Assembly (NCBI RefSeq): GCF_024679245.1
Contig: NC_090173.1
Span: 51,473,018-51,537,017 of the forward strand
Direction of reading: 5' to 3'
Source: Pseudorasbora parva
Lineage: Eukaryota > Chordata > Actinopteri > Cypriniformes > Gobionidae
Length of the DNA stretch: 64,000 nucleotides
Shown here piece by piece: positions 34,452-47,700 of this stretch (its first letter is position 1; the number at the start of each line of letters is the position of its first letter). The position numbers were made by a program, and so were the translations under genes. The notes under the pieces are model-generated. The model was not told the DNA's origin. It ran no database searches and saw only the letters and a list, made by a program, of their open reading frames with translations.

Positions 34452-35685
34452 TGTTGAAATAACCTTATAATAGGTTAACCTAGAGACTTTCAAACATGAA
34501 AATGTCATATGTAGGCTATTCGTGTCAAAATGACATATAGCCTAAACATCTTTTCCTATTCTATTTTGCCTGGAAACGCTTCCAACACACTTGTCTCGTG
34601 AAAAATAGGCGTCTCTTCTATTTCTAGCATGCAGGCATTTTCCGCGCTGGCTCAAGCTTGTCACGCATGCAGTGTGCAACCTGTTAACATGGGAGCCGAA
34701 ATAAAAACGGACACGCTTGCAGTGTGTGCTTTATATATGCTATCACAGCTTTTCAAACTCTTGCTCGCGAGATTTAAAGAGGGCCAGGCTAAGCAACATT
34801 TCTTTAAAAAAAAAGTATAGTCTATATATAAAAGTATTAAATACGCAAAATATATTTAACTTAATAGATTAATGAACACATCGAAAGAAAAAGAAAAACT
34901 GTGACAAATAATTCAAATAAGTTGCAAAAACAATAATTTTACAGAAATTTGCATTAAAGGTTTTAGTGACAAACACTGTTATTTTACAGATGTTTAAATT
35001 AAGATTTTACGCTTTTTTAATAGTACAGTGTTAAATAGTTATTTTACAGATTTTCTTTGTTTAAATTAAGATGTTTTACTTTAATTTTATGGTTTTTGTT
35101 TGACAGTCATTTGATCGGTTTTTATGATTGTAAAAGTGAAAAACTGTTATTTTACAGATTTTTCCTATCAAACACCTTCAATAAAGTGACAGTAGGCCTA
35201 GTCTATAGCCTACTAAAAATTCTGCAGTATAATTGTTTGTAATTTTACTTCGTTTTAAACGTAGGCCTAATTCAAAATTACAAAAAAATACTGTAAAAAA
35301 TGTTGTGTTATTTTCCATAACATTAGGATTATTTTTTACAGTTAGGCTTATTTTTCCGCTGTTCAGTCGCACCGGGCCTTACGCACACATATAGCATCGC
35401 ATAACTTTGACGCAGCCTGTTAATTATCAAAAGAAAAAAGAAAATCAGTCAATCAAACATTTAAAGTTACACTGTTCAATCCAATACTCAGTTTAATAGT
35501 TTAGCATCCAAATACATATAGGCTAGTGAATACGCATCTGTATTCATTCCACGCCATAGGCCTATGGCTGCCGTCGCATCAACCAGGTGCATTAATTTAT
35601 TATTTCGGCTCATATTGCATGAGGTGCATCTTCTGGAGATCATATTTCAACAACAAAAAAATCACCTCCAAATGTTGTAATGCAG

Positions 35686-35720
<35 letters not shown>

Positions 35721-38700
35721 GTTCACTATCTTTGTGGGGACTCTCCATAGACGTAATGGTTTTTATACTGTACAAACCGTATTTTCTATCCCCCTACACT
35801 GCCCCTAAACCTACCCATCACACACACACACACACACACACACGCACGCATTTGGCGTGAGACACACGCTTTCAGGCTCCGTGTCACACTCTCACTCTGC
35901 CCAGCTTAATCTCACGCCAAATTGCCAAACCTGCTTTTGATATTAAAACAAAGCTATAGCTTTTTTTCTTTTTATTAAGTTTTAATGCGAAATTCAAACA
36001 ATAAATAGCGTTGTGGCGCTAATGTGGCATAATGTTAAAGCCAGAGGCTTGAAAAGCGGAGTTGCAAAATGCTCTCGCTCCCGGCGGCGCGCGCGGACAC
36101 GTGGCTCATGGAGCGCTCAATACTTCTATCTGTGTCAATGCATTTGAATGGCTTAAGCGGATACACAACAGTTTCATTTAAATTATTATATAATTTCAAG
36201 ATTAACAGCAAAATTGCATTTTATCAAATAACATTTTATAAAATTATAAAGCAGCAGCAGCTCTTATAGACATCTGTGTATGGAATATGGCCAGCGCTGA
36301 CCGGGAGTGTGTCTGGTTCTGCAGCGCCATAGCAGATTTTAATTTATCAGGCCTAATCTTTGCTTTTTATTATTTACCATTATCCTAAATGAACACTGGG
36401 TGTATTTGTAGCTTACTTAGGTTATTACATTCGTGTAGTACTAGTAGACTGTAAACTGTGATAGACCTAGGCTACTTAAGTTTGTGTGTGAGTGGTCCAG
36501 ACCAACCCAGAGCCATAGAAAAAGAGAGTTGCGACACGCTTTGATCTCGCCGCCACGTTGTCACGTGGTTCATATCTCTCAATAGTTCCAAACAATTCAG
36601 CTCTGTCAATCTATTTGAATAGGATTAAGCAGGTTTCACTATATTTGCAGCAATTTCTGGCAAATATTAACACAATATGTGCATGACTATAGGCTTATTC
36701 TGGGGAGAGGTAGAAGATATAATTTATGTTTGAATAACGAGATATTATGTTGAAATAACGAGATATTATGTTGAAATAACGACTTATTATCTTGAAATAA
36801 CGAGATATTATGTTGAAATAACGACTTATTATCTTGAAATAACGAGATATTATGTTGAAATAACGACTTATTATGTTGAAATAACGAGATATTATGTTAA
36901 AATAACGACTTATGTTGAAATAACGACTTATTATCTTGAAATAACGAGATATTATGTTGAAATAACGACTTATTATCTTGAAATAACGACTTATTATCTT
37001 GAAATAACGAGATAAGGTTTAATTTTTTTTTTTTCTCCCACCATCAATTTTTTATTTTTTATTTTTTCACCATGCGGTTCAGGGCTTCCGTAATAAATAA
37101 CATCAAATGAAATCACTGCTAAAAAAAAAATCTCAGAGACAGCTGCAGCTGTAAACTTTAACTTTTTATTTGTGTTATTGTGTAACCTATTTTTTATGCC
37201 ATCTTAACGATTCTAAAATTCGTTTATGGATTCAACTGACTTTTATTGTTATTTGAATTAGTTAGAGATCAAATTATCGTACATATTAATAAATGGTATT
37301 TATAAAATTATTTTATTACCAGTGTCATGTTTTTTTTTTCCAAGCCAGATCCTGCCCAGCCCAGGAAATCGTGGTTTTATGGCATTCATTTTGTTTACTC
37401 GGATACAGAAGTAACATTGTGTTTTATCTTTCTTTATTTTTATTTTCTAACCATCACAGTATTTGAAAAGGGTAGCCGGCTACTATAGATATTAGTATAT
37501 TGGTGAAAGAGTCGCTACGTGAGGAAAGTGAGTCAGTCGCCCGCCGCGTGAGGAAAGTGAGTCGCTCAGTGAGGAAAGTGAGTCGCTCAGTGAGGAAAGT
37601 GATTCGCTCAGTGAGGAAAGTGATTCGCTCTGTGAGGAAAGTGATTCGCTCAGTGAGGAAAGTGATTCGCCCGCCGCGTGAGGAAAGTGATTCGCTCAGT
37701 GAGGAAAGTGAGTCGCTCTGTGAGGAAAGTGAGTTGCTCAGTGAGGAAAGTGATTCGCCCGCTGCGTGAGGAAAGTGAGTCGCTCTGTGAGGAAAGTGAT
37801 TCGCTCTGTGAGGAAAGTGATTCGCTCTGTGAGGAAAGTGAGTCGCTCTGTGAGGAAAATGAATTGCCCGCCGCGTGAGGAAAGTGATTCGCCCGCCCCG
37901 TGAGGAAAGTGAGTCGCTCTGTGAGGAAAGTGATTCGCTCTGTGAGGAAAGTGAGTCGCTCTGTGAGGAAAATGAATTGCCCGCCGCGTGAGGAAAGTGA
38001 TTCGCCCGCCCCGTGAGGAAAGTGAGTCGCTCTGTGAGGAAAGTGATTCGCTCTGTGAGGAAAGTGAGTCGCCCGCCGCGTGAGGAAAGTGAGTCGCTCA
38101 GTGAGGAAAGTGAGTCGCCCGCCGCGTGAGGAAAGTGATTCGCTCTGTGAGGAAAGTGATTCGCTCTGTGAGGAAAGTGAGTCGCTCTGTGAGGAAAATG
38201 AATTGCCCGCCGCGTGAGGAAAGTGATTCGCCCGCCCCGTGAGGAAAGTGAGTCGCTCTGTGAGGAAAGTGATTCGCTCTGTGAGGAAAGTGATTCGCCC
38301 GCCGCGTGAGGAAAGTGAGTCGCTCTGTGAGGAAAGTGATTCGCCCGTCGCGTGAGGAAAGTGCTAATACAGATCGACCGCCGGCCTATCAGTGGGTAAG
38401 TCAGTAGCTACTGGTTATAGTATAGCGATTTCCCAAGACAAATCATTAGTCTTATTTTTGGACCTTCCCGCCCGCCATATCAGGGGAGGGGGGGGGGCTC
38501 TGGGCATTAACTATAATAGTTGCAAGCACCAATCCAGTTTTTTTTTCTTTTCTATAGACTGTACTCACAAAGATATAACGATCAAAATAAACTTAAAACT
38601 TCGCCGGAGTTGTCCTTCAATTCATGAGAAGCATTGGTTATAGTACTCATTTCAGCATGATATCTAGCATTGTTTTAATCAGGCAAATTGAATGATAAAA

Positions 38701-41700
38701 AAATAAATGATAATGTTTATTTTATTTGCACTCCAGTTTAGAAATACATTCACACTTCTGTTTGCATTTTAGACACACATATACATAAAGAATCAGAGTA
38801 TGAATCTCATCAACGGTGACATACTTCATGCCACAATGCATTCTGGGTGCATCATACAAAACTCATCCATGGCTCCCAGAATGCATTGCAGCATAGAAAC
38901 CTGTTACCATTGTTGAGTTTCATAGGCTGATTATTGATGTCTGAGTGTGCGTTCATTCCTCAGGAGTTTCAAAGGATTAGTGGACAATGCATTCTCATTT
39001 CTTAGATTATTGCTGTAGAATCACATCAATAATCAAACAGAAGTCAATGAAAATTGTCACTCATATAAAACTCAGACATAAGATCAGTGATCTAAGCCAC
39101 AACTTGATGATTATATTCATGATCATCAATGAGCTAACATTAACTGATCACACTTTATCTTGCTGTTTACACCATAACAAACAGCCAGACAAAAATGTTA
39201 TGTTTAAAATGTTAATAGTCAAGAGCCCAACTAAAGCAAACACTGATCATCATAACCCCTTAAGTGTCACCCCCCTTTTTGAAAATATATATGAAAATTC
39301 ACTATCCAGACTTAAATGGTTGCAATTCAAGAATGCTTTGGAATATAGACATAAGTTTGGTCTCATTTTAAAGAGGACAGTCAGCAGAGTATTGCTCAAG
39401 TGAAATCACTTCAAAAAATGTAAGAATAAGTTTAAATGTACTGTAAATCAAATATACTGTACTAGATATTTAATATTTAATATAAAATATATATGTTACA
39501 AAATAATGTGTACTCTAAAATTACTATCAAATCAAAGCCATATGTCTAATCAATTTGTGTTCCAAATTTCAAGTTGATATCACAAAAATTGAAGTTCCCA
39601 TGAGATTTTGTTTAGGCGTTGTACCACAAATAGCCACCGGGTGTCATTGAAATTCCATTGATTTTTTTTTAATGCAATTTCCTGTGTCAAATGTATATAT
39701 TTTTTTGTGTAAATATCACAAAACAGTTTGCAGATATAGAACCGTGAGACTAAGACCTTTCCGACGATATGCGTTTTGTCAAGATTAGAAAAGGTTTTTA
39801 TTATAAATTAAATAAATATGTTAAATAAATATGAAACATGACAACGCCACTTGGGGAGGAGCCCTGCTAGAATAATTTAGAGCACCGTTTCCATGGTAAC
39901 GCAAGGTCTGATTTCAAATCGGTTTGCACAGAATGAATCTTGAGTTTGTAAGCTTTCGAATGATATATAGTTTGTCAACATTAGATCAGGATAAATATAG
40001 GATATATTGTTTTAAACATGCAGTGGCAAATGGGCCCACCGGTGGGCTAGTGACACTTAAGAGGATAATGGTGACTTCATTACTTTCAATAAATCATCAA
40101 CATCTAAATCTCTGTTAATTCTCAATAAAAGCTTCTGTAGTCGTCTGACAGAAATAAAGTCAGTCTGGTTAGTAATGTGTGAAGCTGGTAATGCTGTTTG
40201 TGGAGTTGTTTACTCCTCTGCTGAGATCTTGTGATTGTCAGAGTCTCCAGTTGTCCACTGCAGGGCAGCAGAGACTTTGAAATGTGAACGGAGGTGGAAA
40301 GTCCAGGTTCAGAAGATAAAAAGTCCAGCTCTTTATTTTGTTCCAAACACCTGGATTTGCTAAGTAGCAAAAGAGGTAGAATTAATTAGTGAAATCAGCT
40401 AACTGAGTTCATGAGTGGAATAAAAATATGGGCTTTCATTTTTGGGTGAACCAACAGATTTAGAAATATGGCTTAGTCAACTTCTTTCCGACATTTAGAT
40501 ATGTGGGCAAAAGTATTTTTGCCTCAGTGCATGCATTGTTTTAGTTTGGAAGGGCCACCGTTAGCTTAGCTTAGTATAATGAATAGAATCCTTTGTTGCC
40601 AGCTAGCGTGTCCCTCGTAAAAGTGATCCCAAAACCCCCCCCCACCTATTTACTTCTTCTGGCCTGTGTATTCACAACGAGTACAAATAGCGATGCAGAT
40701 TAAGACTAGGTAATTTTCTCAGATATTGACTTTCATCAAGTTTGGAAGACATGCTGTGTTTACCTTGGATTTACCTCAGAATAATACGATTTTCACAGGA
40801 AGCACAGGCGAAGCTCAGAGATATCACACAACACATTGCAATTGCTCAACAGCTGGAGGACATGAGTGTTACGTGCAGTAGTAGTCAGGCAATGAGAGAT
40901 CCAAGACATCCAAACTAAATGGGTATGTTTAAGTAAGGGATAATGTACACCCAGCCAGTTGTTATCGCAGAATAAACCCCGACAGAGTGATCAGGTCTTG
41001 CATCACTCTGAAGGGGTTTATTCTGCGATTAAAAACCGGCTGGGTGTACATTATCCCGCTTATTACACGGCTACTAGTCTCAAATAAATAATTATTAGAC
41101 ACAAAATATTGTCTCGAGATTAAATATTTTATTAGCTCTTACGCAAAGCTTCCGCGAAGGAAAACAGTTCCAACCTGCTTTAAGCCTTTATCTATTGCTG
41201 AAGATTTGCCATATGCCCTTGCTAAATGTTGAAAATGAATGCTGACAGGGTTAGTTCACCCAAAAATGAAACCACGCCTATGATTTACTCACCCTCAAGT
41301 TATCGTAGGTGTATATGACATTCTTCTTTCAGACAAATACAATCGGAGTTATATTTAAAAAGTCCAGGCTAACGTTAATCCAAGCAGTTGTTGTAGTTGT
41401 GTTTGAAGTCCATAAAAAATGCAGCTGTCCGTCAAATAACGTGCTCCACACGACTCCGATGGGTTAATGGAGCCATCTGATTCGAATCGATGCGTTTGTG
41501 TAAGAAAAAGGTCTATATTAAAAACGTTATAAAGGAAACCTGCCTTGAAGTCTTCCATTGTAACCCATGGCTGTTTAAGCCACAAGATGGCGCCAGCGTT
41601 AAGCATAGAAGTAGTACCGGTCAAGATAACTCGTAGTACCCGTATGAGCGGGTGTTATCTGGAAATAACGTACCGCTGGAATGCGCGATTGACCAATTAG

Positions 41701-44700
41701 AATCAAGTATTTCACAGAGCCATGTAATAATAACAGAGAACTCAGAACAGATACATCGAACATGCTACAGAGAAACTTAAACACTACTTTTACACAAGAT
41801 CAACACACATACAAACGTAAGAACCGATAATGAGTGCAGGGAGTGAGTCCAAACATAAAGGTGTGCTAATGACGAAGACCAGGTGCAGGGAATCCAGGGA
41901 GAGATGATGAGGAAGTGAGTTCAGGTGGAAGACAGGGAGGATCATGGGAGATGAAGTCCGGGACCAGGAGTGAATATGACATTCCCTCCCCCTCCCGGTA
42001 GGCGCGTCCTCGCCCCTAAGATGTAACACCGGGGAGGGGGGGTGGGTGCCCTGGAAACCTCCACTCAGGTGTGGGGGAGGTGCAGAAGGGTATGGATGTC
42101 TCCAGAGCGGGACTAGGACCTCCGGAGCCTGGAGAGGCCATGGCGGGTTCGGAGCCTGGGGTGGCCATGGCGGGACAGGAGCCTTGGGCAGCCATGGGGA
42201 TAACAGGAGTACCAGGCTGGCGATTATCAGTACTCAGCCTGGGATCCAGGACAGGGCTGGGGTCTTAGCCTGGGTTGGCGTCCCACCCCTCTGTTCCCCA
42301 CCCACGGGCCTATAGCCCCCCCAACATTTTTTTTTCGGAAACTAGGGGATTGTCTTGTGGGCCCGTGGATGGCTGGAGTGGGGCGCCCATGGGTGTCTGG
42401 AGGCGGCGGCTCTGGGAAGCCTGGAGTGGGCGCGTTGAAGCCTGGAGCGGGCTCGTTGAAGCCTGGAGGGGCCTCGTGAAGGCCTGGAGGGGGCTTGCTG
42501 AAGCCTGGAGCGGGCTCGCTGAAGCCTGGAGAGGGTTCGGGAAAGCCTGGAGAGGGCTCTGGAAGGAGCGGAGCGTGCTTAGTCCCAAAGGCCATTGGGC
42601 TTGGAGGCGCGGGTTTACGGCCTTGCTGCTTGCCCTTCTCGTCCTCCGTGGCTTCCTAGCCTGCGGGACCTCATTGGTCCACTGGAGAGGTGAGTGGAGG
42701 CACCCGGCTGCTGGCGAACTGGCCCGGCCGCGGATGTTGATGATGGGTCTGGACGAGGCACACACTCTTCAATTTCATCCTGGGAACCATTCAGAAACCA
42801 GATTAGATTGATAGTTTTAACTAATGAATACATACACAGAGTGTCGAGAAATCGAATGGTGTCCTCATCCAAACCCATCAAGAACACCGCGTTAAGTGGG
42901 GCACCGGGCCAGTTCACCCAATTAAGCCAGCTCGGAGAATTCCTCCACGTACCTCTCCAGCGGCCGTCTGTCCTGCCGGAGGAAGTGGATTTTGAGTTTC
43001 TCAAGATGATGAGGAAGTGAGTTCAGGTGCAAGACAGAAAGGATCATGGGAGATGAAGTCCGGGACCAGGAGTGAATGTGACAGTGAGGATGAGAGCTGT
43101 GATATCTCTGCGTCCAAGTAGCAGTGCTTCGCCTGTGCTTCGTGTGAAAATCTTCTTATTTGGAGGTAAATCCAATGTAAACTCACAGCGTGTCTTCCAA
43201 ACTTGATGAAAATCAGAGTGATGAAGATGAGTCTTTCTTTTGAGGTGATGGGGGGCATATACAGGTATGAGTTCCTTCACGTGGATATTTGCATGTGAAT
43301 CTCTTTGCGCATGTGTGGTGTGGTCACATTAAGGATAATGAGGCTTGAGGAACTCTACCTCTCGCTGTTTTCATATGGATTACATAAACAGAGAATATTT
43401 GATATAAATTACTTAATTTAAAAGAAGACATTCCAAGCTTAATAAAGAGAGATATGTCAGGTTTGTGTGGCAAGTATTCGCTGAGTTCATTTTCACACGC
43501 ATTTCACTTCACGGAGAGAGGTGGGAGAATGCACACCCTGTTTGTTTTTATTTTGAGTGTACACAAATAAAAGTAGACATTTTAAGCTTTGTAAAGACAT
43601 ATCGTTCATGTCTGTGAGGCCAAAAGCGTAGGAATATTTTAAAGGGTTACTTCAGCGATTAGCATATGTCTTTGTATCAGAACAAACCATGGAGTATATT
43701 CAAATGATTGTGCTTAACCCTCCCCCCATATCCCCCTGAGACAAGATACTTTTGCATTTTATTTCTGGAAAAATTCCTCCCGTGCAAATATCGTCAATTT
43801 GCGCCATCGGTAGAATTGTTGGCCAGAGGCTAAAGACTACAGCCAGCAGAGGGAGCCATTTCCGCATGTTTTCAACTCGCGCGTGGGGGATGGAGATCAC
43901 ACTACCAGCTGCAGCCTCATAGCCTAGAAATCTAGACGCACCCTAGCGGCAGCAAATTTAATCTGCCTGCGAGTGTCGTCTAGCAACCCTCAATACCCTT
44001 CTGAGCTGTATTCGCCTAACTCTTGCCGGGCCAATCACATCGTGTATAGAGTCGGTGGGCAGGGCCATAATGACCACGGCCAAGTTGCGTTTGCGTGCTT
44101 CTAGTAAACACAGAAACTGGCGAACGGTGGTCTTTCGAATCAGCTTTGACCGCGACTCTGGAAGACTTGGAGTTAAGCTTTTCTCTGAGAAAAGAACAAA
44201 GAACGCCACTGAAGTCATTCTTAAAAAGGGAAGATGTGTTCGGAGTTTTGCTGACCGGATACGGCGAATGTTTAATCAATCAACAAGCTCTGTTTCACCT
44301 TCGTTGCTCTCCCACATAGCAACATTGTGTCGGCCCAGATCTGGCCCTCATCTGGCACATGTGGAATACGGATCTGGCCCACATGCTGCGATGAATTACG
44401 GCCCTTGAGTGGCCCTCTCCTGTTTGCCAGATCTGGGCCACAAGCAGGCCATAACAATGCCACATGTCAGCCAAGAGCAAAGAAATAAATCATAACTGGA
44501 CCTTATCTGAGTCACAAAATCTGTGTATAATAAATATGGAGTCATTTCGGCATTAATAAGCCTGTTAACAAGCAGAATTAAAAGTAGAGGAAAGTAGAAA
44601 AGTAGAGGACAGAAAAAGAGACGAGCAGGAACACACGAACTACAACTGACTTCAGCCACAGCTTTAGATGAAATCAACTGAAGATAAAAGAAGACATTAA

Positions 44701-47700
44701 ATCTCTGAAGATCTCATCAGAGGATTAAACAACTCCACAAACAGCATTACCAGCTTCACACATTACTAACCAGACTGACTTTATTTCTGTCAGACGTCTA
44801 CAGAAGCTCTTATTGAGAATTAACAGAGGTTTAACTCTAATGTGTTTCATTTGAAGTCCCCATAACGGTGATCAGTGTTTCTATTAGTTGGGCTCTTTAC
44901 TCTTATTATACATTTGTCTGTTTCTGGCTGCTGTGAAAGTGTGTTTATAAAACTCATCTGCAGCAGCAAAAGAACCTTAAACAAACTGGCATCAGATGCG
45001 GATGGTTACCTGTTAATGACAGGGTTATAATCACCTTAAAAATGACTGATATCCTTTGGCTCTAACAATTGTGTTATTAATGCATTTTCATTACAACCCC
45101 TGAGTTACTGCAGCATCAGATCCTGCAATATTAGTCAATAAAATCAGAATTTTTTTTTTCACAAACAAGAGGGTAATCTAAACTGACACACACAGACATC
45201 AAGAATTAGCGTATGAATCTCAACAATGGTGACAATCAAAAATGCGGCATAATCTAATTCAGCTGCATAATTTATTCACGCTGCAGTGCATGCTGGGTGC
45301 CAGCATAGTACAAAACTCCCAGCATGCATTGCAGCATGAATAAATTATGCAGCTAAATTGTCCTATTGTTTTAATTCAAAATATTTGCTTTTATTTGTTT
45401 CTTTTTTGTTGTTGTGACATTTAGTAGCTTTTTGTTAATCTGATTATTTTTAATATTTTGTTGACTGCCACCATTGATGAGATTCATACACTGATTGTTG
45501 ATGTCTGTGTGTGTCATTGGAGATTAGCCTTTTCGTTAAAATCTTCTAACTGATGGTTATGATACTGCAGGATCTGATGCTGCAGCAACTCAGGAATTAT
45601 AATGAAAATGCATTAATAACACAATTGTTAGAATCAAATGACATTAGTGAACTTTAAGATGATTATAACCCTGTCAACAGGTAATCATCCTCATCTGATG
45701 TCACTTTGTTTAAGTTTCTTTTGCTGCTGCAGATGAGTTTTACAAACACACTTTCACAGCAGCCAGAAACAGACAAATGTATAATAAGAGTAAAGAGCCC
45801 AACTAATGGAAACACTGATCACCGTTATGGTGACTTCAAATGAAACACATTAGAGTTAAACCTCTGTTAATTCTCAATAAGAGCTTCTGTAGACGTCTGA
45901 CTGAAATAAAGTCAGTCTGGTTAGTAATGTGTGAAGCTGGTAATGCTGTTTGTGGAGTTGTTTAATCCTCTGATGAGATCTTCAGAGATTTAATGTCTTC
46001 TTTTATCTTCAGTTGATTTCATCTAAAGCTGTGGCTGAAGTCAGTTGTACACTGTAAAAAAATGCTGTAAAAAAACGGCCACATTTTGACAGTAAAATGC
46101 TGTTTTCCATTAAAACAGTAATATACTGTAGAAATCAATGCATTCTGGGTAATATTTGTCATTTTCGAGAAAATAGCCAACAGTAATATACTGTGAATTA
46201 ACACACTTAAAGTCGACACTCAGAGGCTGTGTTCAAAATCACTCCCTATCCCCTTATTCACTATTCCCTACACTAGTTCACTGATATAGACCACTCGACA
46301 GAGAGAGAGGAAAGAAGAGAGTGAATTCAGACACTGATGAACACCTGCTGTTATCACTGAAGGAAAGAGAAACATGATTTCATCAACTGAAGATAAAAGA
46401 AGACATTAAATCTCTGAAGATCTCATCAGAGGATTAAACAACTCCACAAACAGCATTACCAGCTTCACACATTACTAACCAGACTGACTTTATTTCTGTC
46501 AGACGTCTACAGAAGCTCTTATTGAGAATTATCAGATGATGTTTGATTGTTTCTTCTGACGTTACCATTATGGTGATCAGTGTTTGCTTTAGTTGGGCTC
46601 TTGAACATTGACACAATAACATTAGTTTTTCTCTCGCTGCTGTAACGGTGTGTTTTCAATACTTTTGTTATAGCAAGCAAAGCTGAGAAAAAAACATGAG
46701 TTAGTCATGTTGACTATTTAATAATGGTTTAATTCACTAATAATTTACTAGTCTGATCTATAAACATATAGCTGATGCCTAATTTTTTGTAAAACTTGAG
46801 CCCAATAATTTTATAACATCAGTATTGCAACAACCAGATAATTTGAAGAGCATGGGAACAGCTTGTGGTCAAAACATCTGAATCAATCTGACTCACACAG
46901 ACATCAAGAATCGGCGTATGAATCTCAGCCGTGGTGACACTCAAAACTCCCAGCATGCATTGCGGCACGAATAAATTATGCTACTGAATAGCCTGGTTAT
47001 TTTCTTTAATTCTTACTATTTGCCTTTATTTTTGCTGCTGTTGTTGTGTTGACTTTAAGTAGTGTTTTGTGATGTTCAGAGTTGATCTGTTCATTTTTTT
47101 TATTGATTGTCACCATTGTTGAGATTCATACGCTGATTCTTCAAGTCTATGTGAGTCTAAATGCCAGCAGAGAGCAAACAATGTGTTAAAATCATGACTT
47201 TATAAATCATTCATAACTAATTCCTAATCAGTGGTTGATAATTTCAGTAGGGTCCCAGTTTAATAACGTAAAATAAGAGTTGATATATGTTTTTAAAAGA
47301 ATGGGTTTGTTTAGGGAAAAACACTGGACAAGATTAACAAACTAAACATCCTATTACAATTATAACAAAACATAGCCAATAACTTCTGACCATTTTTTTC
47401 TTGGCTTTTTTGCTACAATAAATGTGTTTAAGAAACACACAGTTATAGCAGACAAAGAAAGACTATCATTACAGAGTCAAGGGCCAAGAGCCCAACTGAA
47501 GCAAACACGGATCACGATAAGGGTGACCAAATATTTTCTATTAAACATCAACACCTAAAGATCTGTTGATTCTCAATAAGAGCTTCTGTAGACGTCTGAC
47601 AGAAATAAAGTCAGTCTGGTTAGTAATGTGTGAAGCTGGTAATGCTGTTTTTTGGAGTTGTTTAATCCTCTGATGAGATCTTCAGAGATTTAATGTCTTC

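Larger units (their letters stand above)
32473..38479. mobile_element. 6-kb foldback element with minisatellite arms
   Basis: Ends are inverted (tatggcgggcgggaaggtcc at 32473 and its reverse complement to 38479) and flanked by a 6-bp TCAGGG duplication (32467-32472 and 38480-38485). From outside in, each arm has about 110 bp of unique inverted repeat, 21-bp minisatellite A, about 500 bp of unique inverted repeat and 21-bp minisatellite B. The unpaired middle is about 34081-36730. No transposase or other gene is recognised. Superfamily is unknown. Confidence 0.88.

Noticed and set aside
32473..38479. Polinton/Maverick (6-bp duplications and long inverted repeats)
   Set aside because: No integrase, polymerase B, protease or capsid genes, and its ends do not look like Polinton ends. 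Only the duplication length matches.
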